Below, in pieces: positions 39,078 to 46,736 of a stretch of DNA of 64,000 bases. The notes beneath the pieces were generated by a model. That model did not search any database, was not told where the DNA came from, and worked only from the letters and a program-made list of their open reading frames with translations. Position 1 is the stretch's first letter. Each line of letters opens with the position of its first letter. Source of the stretch: a bacterium (GTDB lineage: Bacteria; Bacillota; Bacilli; Lactobacillales; Streptococcaceae). Both the position numbers and the translations under genes were made by a program. The stretch is from the NCBI GenBank assembly GCA_905221205.1, contig CAJNCG010000003.1, forward strand, positions 186,001 to 250,000. Reading direction: 5' to 3'.

Positions 39078-39641
39078 CTACCCCATTTCTTTCAATTCTT
39101 TTAAAATCATATCCTTGTCCATAAAACCTGGTTGCGTTTTGACCAGCTTGCCCTCCTTGTCTATAAAGGCTTGAGTTGGGTACGAACGGACACCATAACT
39201 TTCCAAAAGTTTGCCTGATGGATCAATTAGAACTGGGAAATTTTTATAATCCAAGCCCTTGTACCAGTTCTTAAAATCCGTTTCAGCTTGTTCTCCCTTG
39301 TGACCAGGAGACACTACTGTCAAGACCACATAGTCATCACCAGCTTCTTTAGCGATTTCATCCGTATCCGGAAGACTAGCCAAACAGATGGAACACCAAG
39401 AAGCCCAGAATTTGAGATAGACTTTCTTGCCCTTGTAATCAGACAAGCGGTAGGTCTTGCCATCTAAACCTGTTAGTTCAAAATCAGCGACTGCCTGACC
39501 TTTAGTCGCAGTTTGCGCACTGACTTGTTCTGTTTTTGTTTGCTCCTTCATAGTAGATTGGTCTGACATGTTTTTAGCCGAACAGGCTGCCAAACAACAA
39601 ATTGAGCCTACTCCAAGGAGACATGTTTGCCATTTTTTCAT
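39078..39641 (-). CDS. Thioredoxin-fold lipoprotein (Etrx2/TlpA-like)
   Basis: This 187-residue lipoprotein has a lipobox LAAC with the lipidated cysteine at 20. A redoxin/TlpA-like domain from about residue 50 carries the active site WCSIC (cysteines near 83 and 86) and the cis-proline region YPTQAF. It should pass electrons from CcdA to MsrAB on the outer face of the membrane. The ATG at 39641 is favoured because it gives a proper signal peptide and follows GAGAGGAAG; the longer reading overlaps ccdA. Confidence 0.93.
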   Translation of the reverse strand: MKKWQTCLLGVGSICCLAACSAKNMSDQSTMKEQTKTEQVSAQTATKGQAVADFELTGLDGKTYRLSDYKGKKVYLKFWASWCSICLASLPDTDEIAKEAGDDYVVLTVVSPGHKGEQAETDFKNWYKGLDYKNFPVLIDPSGKLLESYGVRSYPTQAFIDKEGKLVKTQPGFMDKDMILKELKEMG

Positions 39642-39654
39642 TTCTTCTTCCTCT

Positions 39655-40365
39655 CTATTCAAATAATGTAGTCAAAATGGAAGCATTTCCCAAAAGCACC
39701 AAGATTCCCATCACGATAATGAGGAAACCACCCACTTTTTTGAGGGTTCCGAGGTAAGGATGGAGTTTTCGGAAATGTTTCAAAACATAGCTGGAGGCAA
39801 GAGCTAGAACCAAAAATGGTAGCGCCAAACCCAGCGTGTAAATCAACATGAGACCAGCTCCCCGCCAAGCACCTGAACCACCTGAAGCCGCCAAGGCCAA
39901 AACAGAGCCTAGAACCGGCCCCACACATGGCGTCCAAGCAAAACTAAAGGTCAACCCCAGTAAAAATGCCTGACTATAGCCCTTACCCTTTTGCCCCTGT
40001 CTCTGTAATTGTAGCCTTCTTTCCTTGTAGAGCCCCTGCAAATGTAAGACTTCCATCTGGTGCAAGCCCAAGAGAATGATAACCGCACCCGTCACATACT
40101 GAAACCAAGAAGCATATAGCAAATTGCCTAAAAAACCAGCTCCATAGCCTAGTAAGATAAAAACAAAGGAAATCCCCGCTATAAAGGCCAAAGTTCGCAA
40201 TAGACTAACACTTGATATTGAATATTTTCCACTAGAAGCTTGAGCATCATCTTTGTCATCCAACAAGACACCTGCATAAACCGGTAACAAGGGTAAAATA
40301 CAAGGAGAAAAGAAGGAAAGAATTCCAGCAAGAAAAACACTGATAAAAAAGATTATATTATCCAT
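39655..40365 (-). CDS. ccdA: Cytochrome c biogenesis protein CcdA (thiol electron transporter)
   Basis: This 236-residue integral membrane protein with six predicted helices moves electrons from cytoplasmic thioredoxin to extracytoplasmic thiol proteins. The two functional cysteines are in FFSPCILPLLP (helix 1) and AWTPCVGPVLGS (helix 4). No haem-protein genes are nearby, which fits a repair role with MsrAB rather than cytochrome assembly. It is the first gene of the three-gene operon, with GGAGG before its ATG. A palindrome covers the -10 region upstream. Confidence 0.95.
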   Translation of the reverse strand: MDNIIFFISVFLAGILSFFSPCILPLLPVYAGVLLDDKDDAQASSGKYSISSVSLLRTLAFIAGISFVFILLGYGAGFLGNLLYASWFQYVTGAVIILLGLHQMEVLHLQGLYKERRLQLQRQGQKGKGYSQAFLLGLTFSFAWTPCVGPVLGSVLALAASGGSGAWRGAGLMLIYTLGLALPFLVLALASSYVLKHFRKLHPYLGTLKKVGGFLIIVMGILVLLGNASILTTLFE

Positions 40366-40392
40366 TGCCTTCCTCCATTCTTTGATTTGATA

Positions 40393-40407
40393 GGACTATT
40401 ATAGTCC
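40393..40407. promoter_or_regulatory. Palindrome covering the ccdA-operon -10
   Basis: GGACTATTATAGTCC is a perfect 7-1-7 palindrome; read on the minus strand its centre is the -10 hexamer TATAAT. It lies 27 bases upstream of the ccdA ATG. A repressor bound here would directly occlude the promoter. Confidence 0.5.
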
Positions 40408-40480
40408 CAAAACTCCAGAAAAAACAGGGACAATGATAGGGAAAAATAGGAATTTAATCAGGTTATGTAAAAAATGTTGC

Positions 40481-40505
40481 AAAAAAAGCCAGACACAGTC
40501 TGACT
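40481..40505 (-). terminator. Terminator of the RimJ/RimL-like acetyltransferase gene
   Basis: AGCCAGAC/GTCTGACT imperfect stem, followed on the minus strand by seven T. Confidence 0.78.
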
Positions 40506-40531
40506 TTGATGGAAATAGAAAAGAAAATTCA

Positions 40532-41080
40532 CTATTCTTCCTTACTTATCTGGTAATAAATAAGGTCCGCAATATAGCCTTTTCGCTCAACCCCATTTGC
40601 AACAGTCTTTAGATAGGACATTCCAGCCTTCTCCATGACACGGCCTGAAGCTGGATTAAGACTGGCATATCGAGCCCTAACCTTTTGAAATCCTGCTCGA
40701 GTAAAACAAAAGTCCAACACAGCTTTTAAGGCCTCTGTCATGATACCACGACCCCAGTATTCCATTCCTAGCACATAGCCAATTTCACAAGAAGAATCAT
40801 TCTCATCCATTTCAACGATGCTAATATCTCCTATAACTTGCTCAGGTTTTTCTTTGAGACAAATAGCCCATTTGTAATAGTTGGGATTAGTATAGGAAGT
40901 AACCCAGTTACGAATCGAATTTCGAGTCACTTCGACATCAGAATGGGCATCCCAGGTGACATAGGTCAGATTCTCATCAGATGAAGCCCAGTTCTGAAAC
41001 ATAGCTTCTGCATCACTTTCCACAAATCTTCTCAAGATTAAACGGTCTGTCTGTAATACTTGCGTACCGATTGCTTTCAT
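40532..41080 (-). CDS. GNAT acetyltransferase, RimJ/RimL-like
   Basis: This 182-residue N-acetyltransferase begins with the strand typical of RimJ/RimL-type enzymes (LQTDRLILRRF) and contains the acetyl-CoA motif around EIGYVLGMEYWGRGIMTEAL and ARYASLNPASGRVMEKAGM. The acceptor is unknown: a protein N-terminus, antibiotic or small amine are all possible. The frame is open to 41191, but the ATG at 41080 is preceded by GAGGTAAC and gives the normal N-terminus. The gene appears monocistronic, with the hairpin-rich region upstream and a terminator after it. Confidence 0.88.
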   Translation of the reverse strand: MKAIGTQVLQTDRLILRRFVESDAEAMFQNWASSDENLTYVTWDAHSDVEVTRNSIRNWVTSYTNPNYYKWAICLKEKPEQVIGDISIVEMDENDSSCEIGYVLGMEYWGRGIMTEALKAVLDFCFTRAGFQKVRARYASLNPASGRVMEKAGMSYLKTVANGVERKGYIADLIYYQISKEE

Positions 41081-41160
41081 AATGTTACCTCGCTTTCTAA
41101 TAGTTGATTCTCTGTTCAATCTACATTGAAACTTGTTTTGATTTCGAATCTCAAGGTAAT

Positions 41161-41527
41161 AAGCTAAAAAGGTCCACCGGACCTTCTTCACTTTCTCATT
41201 TCTATACTCGGGGTAAAAAGACTAAACTCAGTAACAGCAAAAAAACAAGTTTTGCATCTAATTCCTTGACGAAGTCGCTGTCTGGTTTGAAATGCACTTT
41301 ACCAATCTTTTTCAAACCTAGTAATCGTTGCGGGGCTGAGACAAGGTAAATCGAACTCTTCGAGTTACCGAATCTACCTCTTTTTCCCGTTTCTAGACTC
41401 GGGCTGAAAACCTCCACTGGAGGTTATTCTTGCTTCCCAGTTTCTAGGCAAGAAGCTAAAAAGGTCCCCCGGACCTTCTTCGCTTTCTCATTTCTAGGCT
41501 CAGGGTAAAAAGGTCCACTGGACCTTT
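41161..41527. repeat. Block of repeated terminator-like hairpins (possibly SPRITE-type)
   Basis: A 60-base segment at 41161-41220 recurs at 41453-41512 with five mismatches. Between 41390 and 41527 a unit of about 50 bases containing TTTCTAG repeats three times, each followed by a GC-rich hairpin: AACCTCC/GGAGGTT, AAGGTCC/GGACCTT, AAGGTCC/GGACCTT. A further hairpin is at 41345-41379. On the minus strand several end in T runs, so they can act as serial terminators after nadE. No gene is credible in 41081-41527. The family may be the pneumococcal SPRITE repeat; I cannot verify this. Confidence 0.7.
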
Positions 41528-42352
41528 TTACTCCCAAAAGTCATCAAATACGGTGATTGGTAGGTGGCGTTTGTGTTGGCCTTTGTGCCACCAGTTTTCA
41601 ATAATCGCTTGAGCTTCTAGGCTGATTGTTTTGCCTTCTAGGTAGTCATCAATTTCTTCATAGGTGACTCCGAGGGCCACTTCATCAGCCAGTCCAGGTT
41701 TGTCTTCTTCTAGGTCTGCTGTTGGGATTTTTTCATAAAGGGCTGGGTCTGCACCAAGTTCCTTCAATAGTTGTTTTCCTTGGCGTTTATTGAGGCGGAA
41801 AAGGGGTAAAATATCTGCACCACCGTCACCAAACTTGGTAAAGAAACCTGTGATATTTTCCGCAGCATGGTCTGTTCCAATGACCGCTCCGCTATGGGCA
41901 CCAGCAAGGGCATATTGGGCAATCATACGGCACCGAGCCTTGATATTTCCCTTGTTGAAGTCTGAAACAGGACTTCCTGTCGCTTCAACTGCTGCCGTCA
42001 TAGCGTCAGCTGATTCCTTAATATTAACCACTAAGCTGACATCTGGCTGGATAAAGGCTAGGGCTTTTTGAGCATCTGCTTCATCAGCTTGCACTCCGTA
42101 TGGCAGGCGGACAGCGATAAATTTGTAGCTGTTATCGCCCGTTTCAGCTCGCAGTTCTTCCATAGCTAATTGGGCCAAGCGACCTGCCAAGGTTGAGTCC
42201 TGCCCTCCAGAAATCCCTAGTACAAAAGTTTTTAGGAAGAGATGTTTTTTCAGATATCTTTTTAAAAAATCAATGGAACGACGGATTTCTTCTTGGGCAT
42301 CAATCACTGGTTTCACTCCCAGTTCTTGGATAATCGTTTCTTGCAAACTCAT
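41528..42352 (-). CDS. nadE: Ammonia-dependent NAD+ synthetase
   Basis: This 274-residue enzyme makes NAD from nicotinate adenine dinucleotide, ATP and ammonia. The PP-loop [10 protein letters not shown] is near residues 46-55, and conserved segments [31 protein letters not shown] and [12 protein letters not shown] are present. No glutaminase domain is attached, so it belongs to the NH3-type class. Its ATG overlaps the pncB stop by four bases (ATGA), and GGAGAAGA precedes it, so the two NAD-salvage genes are coupled. Confidence 0.97.
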   Translation of the reverse strand: MSLQETIIQELGVKPVIDAQEEIRRSIDFLKRYLKKHLFLKTFVLGISGGQDSTLAGRLAQLAMEELRAETGDNSYKFIAVRLPYGVQADEADAQKALAFIQPDVSLVVNIKESADAMTAAVEATGSPVSDFNKGNIKARCRMIAQYALAGAHSGAVIGTDHAAENITGFFTKFGDGGADILPLFRLNKRQGKQLLKELGADPALYEKIPTADLEEDKPGLADEVALGVTYEEIDDYLEGKTISLEAQAIIENWWHKGQHKRHLPITVFDDFWE

Positions 42353-43809
42353 TCTTCTTCTCCTTCACCAAGGGCTTCCTTGCGCATCTTGTCAATCAAG
42401 TCCATCTTGTCTTGCCATACATCACGCGCCAAATCCACTGGATAATGCTGCGGATTGAGAACACGCTTGTACTCATCCCACAACTTGTCAAATTCCTTAC
42501 GGGCATAAGCCTGAATCTCAGTCAAGCTAGGCAACTTGTAAATCAATTGTCCGTCTTTGAAAATATCCACCAAGAGAGGAACAGCATCAAAATTACGAAC
42601 GGTCTTCTTGATGTATGTATAGGTCGGATGGAACATCTTGATTTCTGTCATGTCGCTCACATCCACACCATCATAAGTGATGTAGTCACCTTCTGACTTG
42701 CCTTTTTCACGACTGGTAATGCGCCACACCTGCTTCTTACCTGGCGTCGACACTTTTTCTGCATTATTAGACAGCTTGATTGTGTTGCGCATATTACCAT
42801 TTTCATCTTCGATGGCCACAATCTTATAAACTGCCCCAAGAGCTGGTTGGTCATAGGCTGTAATCAGCTTGGTCCCCACACCCCAGACATCAATCTTGGC
42901 CTTTTGCATCTTGAGATTGAGGATGGTATTTTCATCCAAATCATTAGAAGCATAAATCTTAGCCTCTGTAAATCCAGCCTCGTCTAATTGCTGACGGACT
43001 TTCTTGGAAATGTAGGCAATATCCCCAGAGTCAATCCGCACACCCATAAAGTTAATCTGGTCGCCCAACTCACGCGCCACCTGAATGGCAGCTGGCACAC
43101 CGATGCGAAGGGTGTCATAGGTATCCACAAGAAAGACGCAATTTTTATGGGTCGCAGCATAAGCCTTGAAGGCCTCATAGTCGTTACCATAAACCTGTAC
43201 TAAGGCATGGGCGTGAGTCCCCAAGACAGGAATGTCAAAGAGTTTACCAGCGCGCACATTGCTAGTTCCATTGGCGCCACCAATCACCGCTGCGCGTGTT
43301 CCCCAGATAGCCGCATCCATTTCTTGCGCCCGACGTGTCCCAAACTCCATCAAAGGCTCATCTTCAATGACTGAACGAATACGTGCTGCCTTAGTAGCCA
43401 CCAAGGTCTGGTAGTTAACGATGTTCAAAAGGGCTGTTTCGACCAACTGACATTGGGCTAGAGGACCTTCCACCTGCACAATCGGTTCATTAGCAAAAAC
43501 CAAATCCCCTTCTTGGGCAGAACGAACGGTCAACTCCAACTTGAAATTGCGGAGGTAATCCAAGAATGCCCCATGATAGCCAAGCGACTCCAAATAGGCA
43601 ATATCACTATCTGAAAAACGCAAATCTTCAAGATAGTTCACAATTCTTTCCAAACCAGCAAAAACCGCATAGCCATTCTTAAAAGGCTGTTGGCGGAAAT
43701 ACACCTCAAAGACCGCCTTTTTATTGTGAATCCCTTGGTCAAAGTAAACCTGCATCATGTTAATCTGGTACAAGTCCGTGTGCAATGTCAAACTATCATC
43801 TGGATACAT
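42349..43809 (-). CDS. pncB: Nicotinate phosphoribosyltransferase
   Basis: This 486-residue enzyme turns nicotinate and PRPP into nicotinate mononucleotide, the entry step for niacin salvage in streptococci, which lack de novo NAD synthesis. Family segments include the N-terminal [49 protein letters not shown] and the ASNDLDE region. The transcript starts at a TGA-TATAAT promoter and carries a large inverted repeat in its leader, a candidate niacin-responsive control site. It is cotranscribed with nadE. Confidence 0.96.
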   Translation of the reverse strand: MYPDDSLTLHTDLYQINMMQVYFDQGIHNKKAVFEVYFRQQPFKNGYAVFAGLERIVNYLEDLRFSDSDIAYLESLGYHGAFLDYLRNFKLELTVRSAQEGDLVFANEPIVQVEGPLAQCQLVETALLNIVNYQTLVATKAARIRSVIEDEPLMEFGTRRAQEMDAAIWGTRAAVIGGANGTSNVRAGKLFDIPVLGTHAHALVQVYGNDYEAFKAYAATHKNCVFLVDTYDTLRIGVPAAIQVARELGDQINFMGVRIDSGDIAYISKKVRQQLDEAGFTEAKIYASNDLDENTILNLKMQKAKIDVWGVGTKLITAYDQPALGAVYKIVAIEDENGNMRNTIKLSNNAEKVSTPGKKQVWRITSREKGKSEGDYITYDGVDVSDMTEIKMFHPTYTYIKKTVRNFDAVPLLVDIFKDGQLIYKLPSLTEIQAYARKEFDKLWDEYKRVLNPQHYPVDLARDVWQDKMDLIDKMRKEALGEGEEE

Positions 43810-43833
43810 ACTTTTCCTACTTCCTTAGCTAGA

Positions 43834-43892
43834 AATACATGAAAATTTTCAAAAACTTTCATGTATTCCAATAAATTAATACTATTATATCA
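43834..43892 (-). promoter_or_regulatory. pncB-nadE promoter and leader inverted repeat
   Basis: On the minus strand TGA-TATAAT (-10 hexamer 43884-43889) predicts a start near 43877. Immediately downstream AATACATGAAA (43834-43844 as read on the plus strand) and its exact complement at 43857-43867 form an 11-base inverted repeat with a 12-base spacer. It could bind a NiaR-type repressor or fold as an RNA hairpin. Confidence 0.6.
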
Positions 43893-43924
43893 CATTTTAG
43901 GTGGATTGAGAAAAGAGTAACAAG

Positions 43925-44413
43925 CTATTCTTCACTCTCCAGTTCATCCATGTCTTTTTCAAACTTTTTCTGAGCCCATTCGCCATAGCTCTTAAGTCCA
44001 AGATTACCGATAAAGACCCAAGGAAGATAAATGACATATGTAATGACCCAAGCAGACAAGTATTTAACGTTCAAAGGATTGTGCTGATAAATTTCGATAT
44101 TGAATTGATAATTCTGCAACATCAAAAGAGCTGTAATCGCCAAGGTTAGGAAAAAACAACCCAAAATCGTAAAATGAAAACGACTATAGTAGTTCACACC
44201 CAAATCTCGAGCACGGCCGAAAAAGTAAGAAGTTCCAATAATGATAATGATGAGAATCATTCTCGGATTAAAAAAACTTGGTGCTAATACTGTAATCATA
44301 TAAGATAAAAGCAAGAAAGCTATAGAGATATAGAAACTTTCAGCCCCCGCTTTATTGATCAGTTGTTCTTCTCTTTCGTCTAGTAATTGATAATAAAAAA
44401 ATCTATTTTTCAT
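43925..44413 (-). CDS. Four-helix membrane protein, DUF6773-like
   Basis: This 162-residue protein has an N-terminal cytoplasmic segment with DEREEQLINKAGAES, then four hydrophobic helices (about residues 27-46, 50-65, 82-100 and 118-142), and an acidic C-terminal tail. The pattern resembles the DUF6773 family that typically accompanies small HTH regulators; no biochemical function is known to me. Its start overlaps the upstream HTH gene by 11 bases, so the regulator and membrane protein form one translational unit. Confidence 0.8.
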   Translation of the reverse strand: MKNRFFYYQLLDEREEQLINKAGAESFYISIAFLLLSYMITVLAPSFFNPRMILIIIIIGTSYFFGRARDLGVNYYSRFHFTILGCFFLTLAITALLMLQNYQFNIEIYQHNPLNVKYLSAWVITYVIYLPWVFIGNLGLKSYGEWAQKKFEKDMDELESEE

Positions 44414-44612
44414 CTTCTTCCTCCCAAAATAATTGGTCTAGTGTTTTCCCTAAACATCTGCAAATAGACTGGCAAAGCGAGAGACTGGGATTGTATTTGC
44501 CCGCCTCTATCAAACCAATAGTCTGGCGCGTCACCCCAACAGCCTCTGCTAGTTGACCTTGTGTTAAATCACGTTCAACACGAGCTAATTTTAATTTTAA
44601 ATTTTTAGCCAC
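44403..44612 (-). CDS. Small XRE-family HTH regulator
   Basis: This 69-residue Cro/CI-type protein is nearly all HTH (LKLARVERDLTQGQLAEAVG, then VTRQTIGLIEAGKYNPSLSL) plus a short acidic tail. The start codon is GTG, with AGGAGG six bases before it. It probably represses its own operon with the overlapping membrane protein. An extended -10 (TGATATAAT) is visible around 44661-44669 on the minus strand. Confidence 0.9.
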   Translation of the reverse strand: MAKNLKLKLARVERDLTQGQLAEAVGVTRQTIGLIEAGKYNPSLSLCQSICRCLGKTLDQLFWEEEDEK

Positions 44613-44723
44613 CTGCGTCCTCCTTATAATTTTAAAAAGTTGCGCCTCTTTTTAACAACATTATATCATATATCTGACTAAATGCAATATATAAGTGTCA
44701 TTTTGTAAAATTTTATTAACAAA

Positions 44724-44756
44724 AAAACTCTCTACCACAAAAAGATAGAGAGTTTT
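44724..44756 (-). terminator. Intrinsic terminator downstream of the decayed region
   Basis: AAAACTCTCTA/TAGAGAGTTTT stem, 11-base loop, seven T on the minus strand. Confidence 0.85.
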
Positions 44757-44759
44757 CTG

Positions 44760-44895
44760 CTTATTCAATTTTTTCAAAACATCTACAGTATCGTAGGATT
44801 TCACATCTAATGTCTCAGCTACGATTGCATTATCCTCAATATCGTCTAGAAAGACACAATTTGTAGTATTTAAGGGGTATTTTATCGAGACTTAT
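44760..44895 (-). pseudogene. Possible HAD-phosphatase C-terminal remnant
   Basis: A minus-strand frame reads NCVFLDDIEDNAIVAETL followed by DVKSYDTVDVLKKLN. The FLDDxxxN pattern matches the last conserved motif of haloacid dehalogenase-type phosphatases. The frame is closed by a stop just upstream and no start is present, so only a fragment of about 40 codons survives. It lies between the broken acetyltransferase gene and a terminator, which suggests that an old two-gene unit is decaying here. The rest of 44613-44934 holds only the HTH gene promoter and that terminator. Confidence 0.35.
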
Positions 44896-44934
44896 GTCAA
44901 GCCCCCCTCCTTGCCTTATACTTTCATATTAAGA

Positions 44935-45345
44935 TTACAAATTCTTTTGGTAGTAATATCTTTTCCCTGTGTAGGGATAGTTTTTTAAAGCAAAGACTTC
45001 CTTGTAGCCATATTTCTGATAAAAGTCTGGCGCTTGAAACTGGTAAGTATTGACAAAGGCAAAACGACAGTTTCGATTCTTAGCTTCAGTTTCTGCTTGC
45101 TGCAATAGTTTTGAACCAATTCCTTGCCCTCGCAATTCCTATTTTACAAACAAATACTCGATTTCTAGCCAATTTTCAAAAGTCTCAGCTACCAAGCCAG
45201 CCATAAGATTGCCGTCTTCATCTTCTACATAAAGATTCAATGGCTCACTTTCAGCCTCTTCTCTTTTTGAACGGTTATAAGCACGAATCAAATTCCCAAT
45301 TTCTTGCGCCTTCTGGGATTCCTCATTTTCCAATCTAAAGTACAT
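44935..45345 (-). pseudogene. GNAT acetyltransferase interrupted by an amber codon
   Basis: The frame from 45345 (ATG after GAGGAGG) is open for 68 codons and then meets TAG at 45139-45141. The same frame continues for another 67 codons without shift to a normal stop. The joined product would be a GNAT enzyme of about 136 residues. The stop falls directly before the acetyl-CoA loop (ELRGQGIGSKLL), whose RGQGIG motif is intact, as is the C-terminal FYQKYGYKEV. A single base change from GAG or AAG would explain it. A sequencing error cannot be excluded. Confidence 0.8.
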
Positions 45346-45410
45346 CCAAACCTCCTCGAAAACTGATACAGCTTGATTATAGTCTTATTTCAATAGACTG
45401 TCAAACTAGA

Positions 45411-45445
45411 AAAAACTCACCAACCTGAGTTGATGAGTTTCAAAT
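45411..45445 (-). terminator. Terminator of the envelope operon (copy 1 of an identical pair)
   Basis: AAACTCA/TGAGTTT with an inner CAAC/GTTG pairing, T run on the minus strand. The 35 bases are identical to 53300-53334. Confidence 0.85.
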
Positions 45446-45454
45446 TTAATACTA

Positions 45455-46705
45455 TCACTGCTTATATTCTTTGAAATTAGAACCAGAAAAATATGATTTC
45501 AATTCTTCTAAATCTGTCGTAGTTTTAAACTGCCCTTTTTCTAGTTTATCCATATCTACACTGCCATCTTTTTTGACTCCTGCTGCATAACTATAATCTT
45601 TATAATGAGTATCTTTAGATCCATCAGATTTGGTCTCAGTAACCTTATAGAGAATGCTTAAAGAAATAACATTTTCATAAGCACTGTCACTTGATGAAAA
45701 TACTCCTAAGAAGGTTACTTGAGGTTCTAGTGCATAAGAAGATGAAGAGCTATTCTTGTTTTCAGACTTACTGTAGTCATCAATTTTCTTAAGAATGTCC
45801 TTTAATTCCTTAATCTCACTGACCTCTTTTAGGCCTGAAACTGGAACTTCAAAACTCTTTTCGGCAGGTACTTTCCCTTCTTTTTTCAATTTATTCAAAT
45901 AGTAATCACGAACCACAAGTTTGATGCTATCACCATTTTTTAAATCTTTAGGATTAGAATCACCATCAATAGTGAAGATATCTTCTTCATCTTTTGTTTC
46001 AGGAATGGATACTCGACCATAACCATTGAAACCTTCAAAACTTACAGGAGTTAATTTCAAGAGGTCTTCTTTCGAAACTTTTTCATACTCCTTCAGTGTT
46101 TCAACCTTAAATATTTTCTTTTCAGCTTTAACAGGTGAATTTTGCGAAGTTGTTGTGACTGTAAAGGTCACTTCGTCCCCATTTTTCAACTCACTTTTCT
46201 TATCAAACTCATAACGAACACTGCTAATCATAGCCTTAGCTAGAGAAGCTTTTGAGGCTAATTGCGGATTGGTTGCCAAAGCTGATAAGGCTACAGGATC
46301 ATTCTGGGCAAGGGCTTGAGCTTGTTCCTTGTTAAATCCAGCCTTTTTGTAGGATAGTTCCTTAACCATAGCCGCAATCACTTCTTCATTATAGGTCAAA
46401 GTCCCTGACTCTGAATAACCTGAAAATTCAACCCTAACTTCTTTGGCTAAACTTTTAGGTTGCCCTTGATAAAAGTTATAACCTACAAAAGCAATAATAG
46501 CAAGGCCAAGAGCAATCAGCACACCCAGAGTTTCCTTACGTCGTGTCTCAATGATGTGTTTTACTTGATCCACAAATCCTAGCTGACTTGGGACAGGAGC
46601 TACAGAATTTGCATTTTCACTTTCTTGTTTGACTATAGTCTCTTGCTCCGAAACTTCTGTGTTATTTGAAGTCTCTTCGTTTACCTTATTTTCCAACTCT
46701 TCCAC
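45455..46705 (-). CDS. Single-pass membrane protein with large duplicated extracellular domain
   Basis: This 416-residue protein has an acidic cytoplasmic N-terminus (about residues 1-58), one membrane helix (TLGVLIALGLAIIAFVGYNF, about 59-78) and a long extracellular part. The extracellular part contains two related units: VRVEFSGYSESGTLTYNEE with LKNGDEVTFTV, and VSFEGFNGYGRVSIPE with LKNGDSIKLVV. A serine-rich linker leads to a final globular region. I know no function; the topology resembles streptococcal zinc-ribbon surface proteins, but no zinc ribbon is present. Start is GTG, preceded by AAAGGAGAT. It is the last gene of the five-gene envelope operon, 31 bases after the choline-binding protein. 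Confidence 0.85.
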   Translation of the reverse strand: MEELENKVNEETSNNTEVSEQETIVKQESENANSVAPVPSQLGFVDQVKHIIETRRKETLGVLIALGLAIIAFVGYNFYQGQPKSLAKEVRVEFSGYSESGTLTYNEEVIAAMVKELSYKKAGFNKEQAQALAQNDPVALSALATNPQLASKASLAKAMISSVRYEFDKKSELKNGDEVTFTVTTTSQNSPVKAEKKIFKVETLKEYEKVSKEDLLKLTPVSFEGFNGYGRVSIPETKDEEDIFTIDGDSNPKDLKNGDSIKLVVRDYYLNKLKKEGKVPAEKSFEVPVSGLKEVSEIKELKDILKKIDDYSKSENKNSSSSSYALEPQVTFLGVFSSSDSAYENVISLSILYKVTETKSDGSKDTHYKDYSYAAGVKKDGSVDMDKLEKGQFKTTTDLEELKSYFSGSNFKEYKQ

Positions 46706-46736
46706 TTAAAATCTCCTTTGTATAACCAAAATGGAA

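Noticed and set aside
39655..39937. A second frame overlapping the end of ccdA
   Set aside because: It lies out of frame within a clear CcdA sequence and shows no family features.
41202..41417. A 71-codon minus-strand frame in the hairpin block
   Set aside because: It runs through several hairpins and repeat units and has no ribosome-binding site; such frames come with the repeat family and not with a gene.
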